Source: Acanthamoeba castellanii str. Neff
Taxonomy: Eukaryota > Discosea > Longamoebia > Acanthamoebidae
Assembly: GCF_000313135.1 (NCBI RefSeq)
Contig: NW_004457453.1
Span: 312,801 to 350,016, forward strand
DNA length: 37,216 nucleotides
Direction: 5' to 3'
Positions 21,321 to 31,843 of the stretch are shown in pieces. The notes below the pieces were generated by a model that worked only from the letters and a program-made list of their open reading frames with translations, was not told where the DNA came from and did no database searches. A program made the position numbers and the translations under genes. How positions within the stretch are numbered: the first letter of the stretch is position 1; every line of letters starts with the position of its first letter.

Positions 21321-22739
21321 CTACTGCCTGGCGATGGTGGCATCCTTGGCCGACAGCACGGAACCCACGAGGCTGGAAGCGGTGTTGGATCTGGACGGAC
21401 AAGGAGGGTGAGCACTTCCGACACCGGCCCAACAGCAGAGCAGAGCAGAGCAGATGATCAGGTGGTCGATGGGGGTGGCCAAGCGTACCCGCTGATGGAG
21501 CTGAGAAGGTTGAACATGAGCATGTCGCTGCTCAAGTACACCTTGTTCTGCGAGTTGGCTAGGGAGCCAGCAATGTCTCGCGCGGCTTCGATGGTCTTGA
21601 GCTCGAGGTAGTAGGGATTCGACTGAACGGCCTCACTGATCATCCGCGCCGACTCGGCATCACCCTCAGCCCTGATGACGATACTGCGCTTGTCCTGCAG
21701 AGCCTTCTCCACAATGAACTTGGCGCGCTCCGCCTCCTGCTGGGCTGTTGACGCACACGCAACACAAGAGATAAGCAACACGCGCGAAACTTTAACGCGA
21801 GCGCGATGGCACGCACCGACTTGCTTGGCCTCAATGGCAGCGGTATACTCGCGGCCGAAGCTGAGGTGAGTCTGCATGGAGACAAGGGAGCGAGAGCAAG
21901 TTGGTGAGGAAGAGAGAAGAGGGCATGTCTGGCCATGCAAAACACGTAAGTAGGCGCTGGCACGTACGATCGACACATCATCGAGATCGATGAAGAAGTC
22001 GGCAGCACGCTCCCTAAGACGGTCCTGAATCATGCCGCTCACCAGCTCTCTTTGTGTGATAAGCTGCGCAGCGTTGAAGCGGGCCTGCGATTGGAGGGGG
22101 AGGATGAGATGTAGGCGAGGATCAGGAAAGAAAATCTGTTCGCACGTACCACGACGCCCTTGAGGACTTCATTCACGATGGAAGGCAGAACTCGCTGATC
22201 GTAATCAGTGCCGAGCTTCTTGTAAATCTCAGGCAGCTTCTCCCACTTGGGCTTCGTCAGCACGCGCAGCGTGATGTTCACCATCTGCAAATCTGCGATG
22301 AATTAAATTAAATATGGAAATTGTGCGATTGGATGTTGCAGTAGTGGAAGTACTTTACCTTTGCTTCCAGTCAGGGAGGGGATGCTCGTGGGTCGCGTAC
22401 GCACGTTGAAGACGTGCGGGATGTGAAGCCAGGGCATCCTGAAGTGCAGCCCTTCATTGTACACCTTGGGCAGAACACCGCTAAAGCGGCTGAAGATGAT
22501 GGCCTTCTGACCACCCTCCACTAAACAATTGAATCTCGTAAGAGGGCGAACACAAATCACACATGTGAATGGATCTTATAAGATGCCAGCGGAAGATGTT
22601 AACCTGTGAAGAGGGAGTTGTAGGCGACTGCTGAGGCGCCCACACCAACAACCGCGAGTGACATCGCAGTCTTCAGGCCCTTGCCGCCCATGCCGGGCAG
22701 ATTGGCCTTCACCAAACCTTGGAAGGGACTCTTGGACAT
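21321..22739 (-). CDS. PHB2: Prohibitin-2
   Basis: Subunit of the ring-shaped prohibitin complex of the mitochondrial inner membrane, which scaffolds m-AAA proteases and supports cristae. Seven exons (22739-22604, 22520-22359, 22292-22150, 22084-21968, 21871-21817, 21744-21489, 21390-21321) sum to 939 nt, or 312 aa, the usual prohibitin length. Features in order: an N-terminal hydrophobic helix ([19 protein letters not shown]), [17 protein letters not shown], the SPFH core ([55 protein letters not shown]), then [13 protein letters not shown], a coiled coil ([19 protein letters not shown]) and [19 protein letters not shown]. The C-terminus differs from animal PHB2 ([17 protein letters not shown]) and depends on the last exon. 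The long VEGG form and N-terminal anchor favour PHB2 over PHB1. Confidence 0.95.
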
Positions 22740-22906
22740 GATGTTTGTTGAATGATGACGGAGCTGTGCGCTGATGGAGCCGCAAAATCGCGCCTCTGGC
22801 CTCCGCCAACTTCCTCGAATCACCAGCCACCTTAACTGTTGGGAAACTGGCCGAGAAATGCATTTTCTGTGCTCCATAAAAGGAAACGGCCTCTTGACGG
22901 CAGAAG
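22740..22906. promoter_or_regulatory. 167-bp divergent promoter region
   Basis: The start codons of prohibitin-2 (-) and the membrane protein (+) are only 167 bp apart, so the two must share upstream DNA. No TATA box is obvious. The arrangement suggests co-regulation and perhaps a mitochondrial link for the unknown partner. Confidence 0.55.
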
Positions 22907-23872
22907 ATGGAGGAAAGCAAACTGATGAAGAGGGCCGTTACCGCTTACATCAGCTTCCTGGCGAGGTTAGTACGCGCCCTCCACCCAAAGTTGCAACTAC
23001 TAACGAGCCTGCAGATATCAGACGTTCTGTTGGCTGCTTATGGTGATCACCGAGCTACTGCGTGGTCTAAGCAAGATCTGCACCACGGCAGGAACAACCG
23101 TGCAGGACTACCGCACCTCCTTTCGTGACCGAGTGCAACTCTTGGTAGCGAGGGTGTTCAAAAACACCTCCCATTTCCTGCTTCATGGGCTCACGCTACT
23201 CTTCGGCACCCACGCCCTCAAACTGCTACACCCAGTAATGGTATGCACCTCTTTGTAATTCTTCCTTTCTCTTCTTTATGTGACGTTGACATTGGCACCC
23301 TGCCCCTGTCTTAGGAGTGGTTCACGGTCTGGCATAAAGCTGTCGCCTCGGGACTGACAGGCTTTCGCGGCTCCCTGACTGACTACGTCGGCCTCGTGCT
23401 GTCGATGGCTTCCCTCCTCGCCGTGTTGGTGCTCAAGCCCATCGTGGGAGTGGTGCTCGGCGCTCTCGTCGGGGCATTCCTTGCGAGCCTTGCCGCCATC
23501 GACTCGCTGTTCAACTATCGGGGAATGCTCGACGGCCTGCTCGCTCTTGGGCTTCGTCTCGGTCTTGCAGGCGTCGAGGGCCTGGCCAAGGTGGGCAACG
23601 TGGGCGGCGTGCTCGATGACGTGTTGAGCACAGTGCTGGCCATGTTCGACGACTACCTGCGCTACCGGGAGCTGAGGGCCGCTTCGGCCCGAGGGAAAGG
23701 CAAGGCCAAGGCTGAGGAGTTGCCGAAGGCCACCTCTTTCCACGCGCCGAAGGGATATCACGAACTGAAGGAGGAGCTGAAGGAGGAGGAAGGAAATAAG
23801 GCCGAACCAGCTCGACAGCGCAGCGGCTCGGAGGGCACAGGCGAGGCGGACGCCCAAGAACCCACGCAGTGA
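22907..23872 (+). CDS. Hypothetical membrane protein, divergent from prohibitin-2
   Basis: Unrecognised. Three exons (22907-22965, 23015-23240, 23315-23872) sum to 843 nt, or 280 aa. The N-terminal half is amphipathic with several aromatic residues (YQTFCWLLMVITELLRGLS; NTSHFLLHGLTLLFGTHAL). The middle is strongly hydrophobic and Gly/Ala-rich (GLVLSMASLLAVLVLKPIV then GVVLGALVGAFLASLAAI), consistent with a hairpin of two helices. A further amphipathic stretch (LLALGLRLGLAGVEGLAKVG) precedes a charged Lys/Glu C-terminus. A hydrophobic hairpin flanked by amphipathic helices could suit an ER, lipid-droplet or mitochondrial inner-membrane protein; nothing in the sequence settles which. The start ATG is the first after the divergent promoter. 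Confidence 0.7.
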
Positions 23873-23990
23873 TAGAACGACGTACAACCACTGGAACCCA
23901 GCTTGCAAAGTGATGTAGATAAAAAGAGAAGAGAGAGAGAGATCTTACACATATACGGCCGTGGCGAGCTGGCGCTGCTCTCTGTCTGGC
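23873..23990. other. Convergent 3' ends
   Basis: A 118-bp gap separates the stop codons of the membrane protein (+) and the kinase-RhoGAP gene (-). It includes a GA-rich run at 23925-23941 and no AATAAA. Confidence 0.5.
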
Positions 23991-26900
23991 CTAGGAATCG
24001 CTTTCGCGCCCGTCGAGGGCTTTCTTGGTGGCGCGGACCAGGCGGGCGATGTCGATGACCTTGTCGGCGGAGGTGGCGTTCATGAGGTCCTCCTCCAGCT
24101 CGTCCAGGTCCTTGCGCAGGGTCTGCAGGGCCTCCTGGACCGTCGCCTTCAGGTGCGCCACCTTGTTGTCGATCTCTGTTTGCGCCCCCCCCCCGCAACA
24201 AATCAAAGAACGAATGAGATATCGCTTTACGGAAAGAGTAACGAAGAAAGTTAGTTACCTGGAGAGGCCGGGGAAGACGAGTCGATGCCCTCGCGGGGCG
24301 AGGAGACGGCGGAACGGGGCGAGGCGAGGGCGGCCAGGCGCGGGGAGAGGGCGGAGGCCGGGGCGACCGGCTCGGGCGACGAGGACTGCAGAGAGGCCGG
24401 GGCGACTGTGGGCGATTGGGGGCGAGCCGGCGGCGCGAGCGTGGGCGAAAGCACCTCCCGCGGGGACGCGGCCGAGGCTGCGGACTTGTCCGCGCGCGGT
24501 GACTTGGCCGCCGACGCGCCCGAGCGAAGCCCGGACTGAGCGCCCTCACCGCCGTCGGTCGTGCGCGGCGAGCCGACCGGGCGGCTCACGGGAGGCGAGT
24601 TTGGCGCGGCGGCGGCGGTGCGGCTCGCGGTAGTCGTGGTGGTCCCCGACGAGGCCGAAAGTGTTTGCGCCGCTGTTGGCGGAGCTACTCGCTGCGTGCG
24701 TGCGTGTCAGTCAATGAGCGCAAAAGAGCGGACTGAGAGGGCGAGTGGGTAAACAACGTACGGGGAACAGGAGTTCGGGGTCGGTCTCGATGAGGAGCTG
24801 CATGAGGTTGATGGCCTTGGGCAGCTGCACCATCGTCTCGATGGTCTCGAACTTGGGCCTGCACGCAGTGCCCACGCGTACGTACGACCGCCCACACACG
24901 TTTGAGTCTTGGGAAGTACCCTCTCCCACACCACCAGCCACCACCAGCCACCACCCCGAGAGAAAGGCCGTAAAAGAGGAGAGCGCGCACCGCAGGAAGA
25001 TGTGGGTGAAGATGTGGGCCAGGAAGATCGGGCTCACGTGGTTGGCGTCTACGTGCAGACACAACCTGCGCGTGCGCACACACCCAACCGTCAAAAAGGA
25101 ATTGATTCACACGCCCAGGAGCAGCTTGCGAGCCTATGAGGTAATGAGGTAATTACCGGGCGAGGAACTTGATGATGAGCTCCACGAGGAGACGGTTGGG
25201 CTTGGGCAGCTGCCCCATCAGCTCACTCAACAGCGCCGTTCGCTTCTTCTCGTCGCTCTCCTCTGCAAAGCGTCATCATCATTGTCAGCGTCATCAGCAC
25301 CATCATCACAAGTGCCGTCGACATGAACGCGACGACGAGGCGGAGGCACGGACCGGAGGCGGCGAGGAAGGCGGAGTAGAGGGGGAAGGTGAGGAGGGGC
25401 TCCGGCAGCTCGCGCAGGTAGAGTTTGAAGAGGCCCGCCACCAGCTCCGGCCTGGGCTTGGCCTCGTAGTCCACCCGCCCACCTATCGTGTGTCGTATGT
25501 GTCGCGTTGTGTCGTGTGTGTCGTGTGTGTCGTGTGTGTCGTGTGTCGTGTCGTGTTTCGCGTTGTGTCGCGTGTGAGCTGGCTGACACACACGTGGAGT
25601 TGTTCATCACGCGCGCGCGTGTGGCGACCTTTGTTGAGGTTGTAGCGGAGGTCCTGGAGCTCCTTGGTGTTGGCTGGCTGCCTGAACAGCGGTTCGCTCA
25701 ACCCTGCACGCACCACCCCAAAAGGCCCAGCAGCCAGCAGCCAGTTCGTTAAAATCAGTTATTATTTCGTTATTTAGAAGTATTAATAGTATATTATTGT
25801 TGTTATTATTTAAATTGTAAGCATTTTCTTGGCTGGTGTGGGGGGGGCACCGAGTTCGGAGAGGTAGGCGACCATCTGCTTGAGCACCGACGGGATGGAG
25901 CTCTCGCCCGGTCGCTGCATGACCTCCTCCAGACCCACTCCGAACACCACCCCGCTCCCGCCCGCGCGACTAGCCGCGCTCTTCATCTTCGTTCCTTTTT
26001 GTGGGTGCTCTTCTTGTGCCACCAATGCCCTGTGCTCTTTATTTTCTTCCCGCGGCGTTGATTTGTCATATTTTATCAACAACCAATGGCCAAACTCCAG
26101 CCACGAACAGGCACCACACGTTGGGTCAAAAGGCAACAAGAGGGCCTGCGCGTGCAGGCGAACGATGTAGTGGGGGGGGGCGTGCTTGGCTCAGACTCAG
26201 GCGGCGGTGTCGTCGGGCTACTCGGGCCTGGCCTTCTTGGCCTCCCGCTCCTGCTCTGCCTCCGTGGCTGCTCCCCCGACTGGGCCTCGATGTCGATGGC
26301 GCTGCCGCCACACTTGTCGTTCTCGGCCTTCAGCTGCTGCTGATCGCCATTCGACGCTTCGGACAAAGCGAGGGAGGCGTCCATCTCGTCGTCGTCGTCG
26401 CTGGGGGCGGCCGACCGGGGCAACGGCAACGGCGACGTCACCAGGGAACGCGGCTGTTCCACCACTTGCGGGTGCTGCTGCTGCGGGGCCGGCGGGAGGA
26501 GGGAGGCGTTGATGATCCTGCTGCACGCGGCTGAGCTCCGTCCACACCTCCATCGAGTCGCGGAACCGCCAATCGGCACGCCGCCTCAGCATCCGCGCTG
26601 TGCAATCGCCCAATGGCGTCCCTGGTTTCCATTAACCGTTGACCATTCATGTGAGTAAACACATCATTGCAGCCTCGTTTTGGGAATTCCCCTTCCGAGA
26701 GGGGGGGCGTTCTACCGAGCGACTCGGCCCTGTGGCGGGCGAGGCCGGTGGCGATGGCCTGGCTGCTGGGTCCGTCCTCGGGTCCGAGCGCCGGCGTGCC
26801 TCTGTAGAGGTAGTACAGCACCAGCCCCACCTGCAGGGCACAGCAGAGGCGTCAGTCAGCTCCCGAGGCGCGCCTCGCCCTCTTGACGAGAGAGTGTCGA

Positions 26901-29332
26901 GCGAGAATGCCTCGTTACCTGGTAGATGTCCGATTGGTGGGTCGTATAGCCCGCCACGATCAACTCGGGCGCCACATCTGTCGCACACACGCACGCACAC
27001 GCACCATCGCACACGCACACGCACGCACGCACACGAACCGAAACGAGCACGGTGAGTTGAGGCGCGGATCGACGGGCGCCGTTTGGCGGTAGCGGTACCG
27101 TAGGGGCGGCCGATGTTGGTGTAGGCCGGCAGACCGCTGTCGCCCGCCTGGCCGTTGAACTTGCTGATCCCTGTGCCATCACATTCCCACCACGCCCGCA
27201 CAACAACAACGAAAACAACGGAGACGAAGAAATAACAAACAACAAACAATCAGCACATCGTCACCAGGCTTAATCTTCATCCCGGGTCGTGGCGGCAGTC
27301 GAACCAAAGTCGGTGATCTTGATCTGATAACGGGAGGTCCCTCCCGACTCGCTGCGCACATAAAGAATGTTGTCGTTCTGAAGGTCGCGGTGGATCACCT
27401 GCGCGTCACCCGAGAACTCTCGATTGATCAGCGTTGCACCCTTCGCAGCGACCGTTCGGCGCGCGTTGCGTGCGGTGGCACGTACCGAGTGGGAGTGGAT
27501 GTGGTGCAGGCCTGTCCAGATACGATGAGCCAGGTGGAAGGGTTAGCCCAGGAGCACGAATATAGGAATGCCACTGTGGTGGGTGGTAAGGAGCACCGGA
27601 GAGCATTTGGCCGGCGATGGCGATGACGTCGTTGACGGGGAGCGCTCCAGTCTGTTCCATGAGCTGCCGGAGCGACCCGTGGCACTCCTCCACGATCAAG
27701 TAGTACAATCCTAAGTGCTCGAACATGTCGTAGATCTGTATGATGTTGGGATGGCGCAGGGAAAGGAGGAACCGCGCCTCTTTCTGCCACTCGGCCTCTG
27801 TCTCGTGCTTGGGCTTGAACCTGCGCACCACCACCACCACGCGCGCGGATAGTGGTCATCACCTGTGCACCCCCGTTGGGGGAGGAGGTTGCGTGCGTGT
27901 GCGGTAGTGCGTTTGCGTGCGTCGTGTTGTGTTGTGAGGGGGGGGCGAGCACGTCTTGAGGATTTTCATCACGAAGCTCTGACCGAAGAAGTCGGTGCAT
28001 CGGAAGACGTGGGCGTAGCCGCCCTCGCCGAGCCGGCCGGTGATGGTGTACTTGACCTTCGTGGCCTCGCTGTACACCACTGCACCACCCATCCGCCACC
28101 CACCCACCCACCCACCCGGGTCGTTGAGTCATGAGCACGCGGTAACGTTCGCCTATGTGACACAACACACACGACACACACACGACACACACACACACAC
28201 ACACGAGGCGATGGTGGCGGGAAAGATGCACCTGAGCCGATCTGGGGCCACACGACCTGGAGTTCGCCGTAGTTCGGCGTTCGCTGCACGCGATACGGGC
28301 TGAAGGGCGGCGGAAGCAGGTCGTCACCCGGTGCTACCCCCAAATCATGTCAGCAGGTGGCCTTCCATCGTGTGCGGTGGTGCGTGTGCGTGTGCGTGCC
28401 ACGTACAGGGCGTGTGTTTGAGTACGTAGTCCTTGAGAATTTCCACGTGCGGCGCAACGAACGCCGCGCCCGCCTCCACAACTGCAGCCGTTATGGTCAT
28501 GGTCCGGCCAACGCGCGCGTGGTATGTTGGAGGAGGACGATAGCGAGGGATTGTGGGGTGGGGGGCTGCGGTACATTTGCGCTGCAAGAAGGCGTCGCAG
28601 TTTTCGAAGACGACCACGGGCACGTTGGGGCGCTTGCCGCGCAGGCTTACCGTCCCGTACCTGCATCCGCGGATACGACACACGACACACGACACACACA
28701 CGACTTTGCTCAGCGGCTCGCCACTGGCAAAGCTTGAGAGGGGGTGGGAAGATGGACACGTACAGCCACTGGCCACCGGGACTGACGATGAAGTGGAAGC
28801 CCGTGTTGAGGTCCAGCAGAGTGCCGGCCTCCTCCACGCTCGCCACTTCGCGCCGCACACAGCACACCAACGCAGCGCACGCACACAAACACAAACACGA
28901 GGCCGTAGCAGCAGCCGAGAAGTGTCAGCACCCGCTCACTACGCGGTCGTGTGAGAGAGGGGGGTATATACCGGGCACGATGTCGGCGACGGGGGTGACC
29001 TTGGCCATGAGGCCCTTCATGGTGTCCTGGTGCACTTTGTCGTACTACTCGCGAGCACCCGCCAGCAGAACGTAGAATATATTGTGGGAGTATTGTGCAC
29101 GACATAGAGCGTGCAGCCCCGAAACACAAAGACAGATGATGATGTGCAGAAAGATTAAAAATGGGGCGCGTGCGTGGGGGGCATAGAAGCGTACGAGCCA
29201 CAGAAGGCGAGGGCGAGACGACGGACAGAGAGGCACAGAACCCGCGGCGACGAGGGGGGCGTGAGCAGCCAGAACGGGCGACATCACCTGGCTGGCCTTG
29301 GGGGCCTGGAGGGATGTGAATGTACTCTCCAT
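23991..29332 (-). CDS. Protein kinase-RhoGAP fusion protein
   Basis: Putative signalling protein combining a Ser/Thr-type kinase with a Rho-family GTPase-activating domain. Over 20 exons; the first, 29332-29288, begins MESTFTSLQ. An N-terminal region of about 155 residues, of no family I recognise (LLDLNTGFHFIVSPGGQWL; VPVVVFENCDAFLQRK), precedes the kinase: GRLGEGGYAHVF, FVMKILKT, RHPNIIQIYDMF, VIHRDLQNDNIL, ITDFGISK, VAPELI and SDIYQVGLVLYYLYRGTPA, ending with RRADWRFRDSMEVW. After an acidic/Pro linker comes RhoGAP: FGVGLEEVM, PLFRQPANTKELQDLRYNL (Arg finger), GLFKLYLRELPEPLLTFPLY, LPKPNRLLVELIIKFLAR and ANHVSPIFLAHIF. A Ser/Pro-rich stretch and a coiled coil end it. Most junctions keep phase; the linker at about 26480-25990 is uncertain. 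Length is about 960 aa. HRDLK is HRDLQ here. Confidence 0.85.
25497..25570 (+). repeat. (GTGTCGT)n intronic repeat
   Basis: Imperfect GTGTCGTGTGTGTCGT units fill most of the intron at 25483-25628, between two RhoGAP exons. They are the complement of the ACACG repeat of other introns. Confidence 0.8.
28164..28206 (+). repeat. (CACGA)/(CA)n intronic repeat
   Basis: CACACGACACACA units run into a pure CA tract in the intron at 28080-28231 of the kinase-RhoGAP gene. Confidence 0.75.
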
Positions 29333-29803
29333 TGCGTCTTTCGCTGTTTGTTTATTTATTTATTTATTTATATACAATTATTAACTTCTTTGTCGGGCCG
29401 AGATTTCAGGTTCCCTTTCCCGCGGACCTCATGCTCCGCATTCCGTGCGTCGCGACACGCCAATGAGAAGTGGACAAATTAATTAATGCGCACTCCAACA
29501 CGTGCGCGATTGGCCCAAGAAGCGGTGTGACCAGCAAAGACCAACAACTGCAGCTGCACCGACGCTAAGATGCTCCTGGTCTTCCCCTTTCTTTTCTTTT
29601 GGTCAACTCTGCAGCGCCCGCCTCCTTCATCGCCACGTCCGCTGCACCACCCCTGCGTGCACGTCTGCCCGCCTTCAGTTGTTATTCTTTTTCTTTTGTT
29701 AACAAATAACTGTTGAGCATCGTTTTTCCCGCGAGAAAGAGAGAACGAAGGAAGAGAGGCCTCTCAGCTGAGAGCGACGAGCAGTAGGAGCACCATTACG
29801 GCA
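29333..29803. promoter_or_regulatory. Divergent promoter region with a (TTTA)n tract
   Basis: This 471-bp region separates the divergent starts of the kinase-RhoGAP gene and the mucin-like gene. A (TTTA)n/TATA-rich run lies at 29346-29375, close to the kinase start. It is otherwise noncoding, with T- and C-rich patches toward 29700. Confidence 0.5.
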
Positions 29804-31570
29804 ATGACGGCACATCGACGACCGGCCGCCAGCTTGCGCCTGGCGTTGCTCTGCCTGGTGTCCCTGCTCGCCCTCTTCTTCTTCTTCTTCTGCGCTTCCG
29901 GCCCCGCCAGCCTCAACTCCGCCACGCCATCGGCCCCACGACCGCCCTCGCTGCTCCTCCCCCCTGCGGGTACGCAGCCTCCCGGCCGCTCCGATCTTGC
30001 CGAGTTCTGGGACGAGGCGGAGGCCCAGACCCAGGCCCCGCGGGCCAACCACCACCAACGCGACCTCCTCCCCCGCTACTCCCCGCATAGGCCCTATGCG
30101 GCGCGGGCTAGTGTGCCGCTCACGACCATCGCCGCCGAAACTATCACGCCTCTGGAGTCCCCCTCCGCTTCGCCGATCACGACCACCACCACGGCGCCCT
30201 CGAACTCCCCTTCGCCCACGGCGTTCATTTCCGCGCCGGCCTCGCCAACCCCAGTCAACTCGACGTCGCCCACGCCGATCTCGAGCGCAACCACCACCGC
30301 CGCCCCGACCCTGCCGGGCTCGCCTACTGTCGTGCCCTCGACCAGTGCCACTGCCTCTCCCCTGCCCTCGTCCACCGCCACTCCGATCCCCTCGCCCACG
30401 CCGGCTCAGTCGCCCTGGTCCAGCTCTTCGCCAGGCCTGTCGCTCTTGCCCACCCCGTCGGTCACATTCCTGCCGACCACGCCCTCGGTCCCGCCGACGC
30501 CCTCCGCCATGCCCTCCACGTCGCCGACGCCCTCCGTTACGCTCTCCGCGTCGCCGACGCCCTCCGTTTCGCCCTCGACGTCGCCAGTGCCGCGGACGCA
30601 GCTGGAGGTCAACAACCAGACCGGCGCCGCCGAGCTGCAGCTCTTCGCCCCGGGCGCCGCGGCGCCGGCGACGGCGGTGACCAACGCCTTCGGCGACCTG
30701 GTGCTCCGGGCGCCCAATGGGTCGGCCGTCGGCTCGCTCGCCTTCCCCGGCGGCGGCTTCACCCAGCAGAACGCGTTCGCCACCGCCGACGGTCGCGAGG
30801 TGACCCAGCTCCGGGCCGGCCTGGGCAGCGGCGCGGCCCAGCTCGGGCTCGAGTACGTCTACTTTGTCAACGGGTCGGGCCAGACGTCGTTCGCCGGCGT
30901 CACGCTGACCAACGCCAAGGGCACCGTCAAGTACAGCGTTAACATCACCGGCGGCTGGCCCTTTGCCGCCCCCGCGACGGCCGTCGGCGGGTTCGGGCTG
31001 CCCTTCACGCTCGACATCGACGCGCCCATCACAGATGTGACCGAGCGGCTCGACACGCCCGCGGCGCGGGTCAACACGTACGTGTTCTACGCCGCCTCGC
31101 TGGGCGTGCGCTACGAGCTGCAGCTGCTCGGCATCGCAATCGTCGACGGCGCCGACGACCAGCCGGCGCAGGTCGACATCAGCGTCACCTACGCGGCGAC
31201 GTCCGCGACGACCACGCGCGTGTCAGTGATGCTCGGATTCCCGACATTCCAGTCGAGCCTCGTGTACGACCCGAGCCTGGGCGTGCTCTTCGGCCGATCG
31301 CCGGACGATGGCGGCAGCGGCGGCTCGTCGGGCGGCATCGACGGCGGACTCATCGGCGGGCTGGTGGGCGGACTGCTGGGCGCCGCGGTGCTCGTCGTGA
31401 TCGTCGTGATTGTGGTGGCGCTCGTGGTAACGCGCTACCGGCGCCGCGACAGGGTCAATCGGGAGAGCGCTGTCGCGTTTGGTGGGGAGGAGGACGTCGA
31501 GATGGAGACCAAGAAGAAGAGCAAGAAGAAGGCCAGCGAGAAGACCTGGTGGGACGACGACAACTCCTAA
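29804..31570 (+). CDS. Mucin-like type I membrane protein, possible adhesin or surface receptor
   Basis: Intronless, 588 aa, unrecognised family. Residues 9-31 form a signal peptide or anchor (LRLALLCLVSLLALFFFFF). Residues about 115-265 are Ser/Thr/Pro-rich with imperfect TPSxxPS-type repeats and are probably heavily O-glycosylated. Residues 265-500 look like a folded beta-rich ectodomain with several N-glycosylation sequons (NNQT, NGSA, NGSG, NITG). A Gly-rich hinge leads to a strong transmembrane helix (AAVLVVIVVIVVALVV), then a basic stop-transfer (RYRRRDR) and a short cytoplasmic tail with acidic and KKKSKKKASEK clusters. The architecture (stalk, globular domain, one helix, charged tail) suggests cell-surface recognition or adhesion; this is inferred from layout only. 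Very high GC at codon third positions matches its neighbours. Confidence 0.75.
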   Translation: MTAHRRPAASLRLALLCLVSLLALFFFFFCASGPASLNSATPSAPRPPSLLLPPAGTQPPGRSDLAEFWDEAEAQTQAPRANHHQRDLLPRYSPHRPYAARASVPLTTIAAETITPLESPSASPITTTTTAPSNSPSPTAFISAPASPTPVNSTSPTPISSATTTAAPTLPGSPTVVPSTSATASPLPSSTATPIPSPTPAQSPWSSSSPGLSLLPTPSVTFLPTTPSVPPTPSAMPSTSPTPSVTLSASPTPSVSPSTSPVPRTQLEVNNQTGAAELQLFAPGAAAPATAVTNAFGDLVLRAPNGSAVGSLAFPGGGFTQQNAFATADGREVTQLRAGLGSGAAQLGLEYVYFVNGSGQTSFAGVTLTNAKGTVKYSVNITGGWPFAAPATAVGGFGLPFTLDIDAPITDVTERLDTPAARVNTYVFYAASLGVRYELQLLGIAIVDGADDQPAQVDISVTYAATSATTTRVSVMLGFPTFQSSLVYDPSLGVLFGRSPDDGGSGGSSGGIDGGLIGGLVGGLLGAAVLVVIVVIVVALVVTRYRRRDRVNRESAVAFGGEEDVEMETKKKSKKKASEKTWWDDDNS

Positions 31571-31843
31571 CGGAGGCGGTCTGTCGTCACTCCAGGGCGT
31601 GTACCAAATATTTCTGTTCTGTTATATTTATTTATTGAGACCACTTTTCCCGCCAGAGACGTGACAACAGAACGCAGGCACGCGACGTTCGAGTGATCGA
31701 AACATGTTTTCTTTTATGTACACTGTTGTAGTAGCAGCAGCAGAAGCGCAAAGCCAACACCCACCCGTCTCTTATGACCCAGGCCAGTCTCCTCCGTTCT
31801 GCTCTCCTCGCTCTCGCTCTATCTCTCGCTTCCCCCTTCTCGC
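31571..31843. other. Convergent 3' region
   Basis: 273 bp between the stops of the mucin-like gene (+) and ribonucleotide reductase (-). It contains an AT-rich TTATATTTATTTATTG run near 31621 and CT-rich sequence at 31790-31840. No gene is seen. Confidence 0.5.

Noticed and set aside
23276..23908. Long minus-strand open frame (about 210 codons) opposite the membrane protein
   Set aside because: It is a GC-rich shadow of the plus-strand exon, which has good splice sites and an exact coding length.
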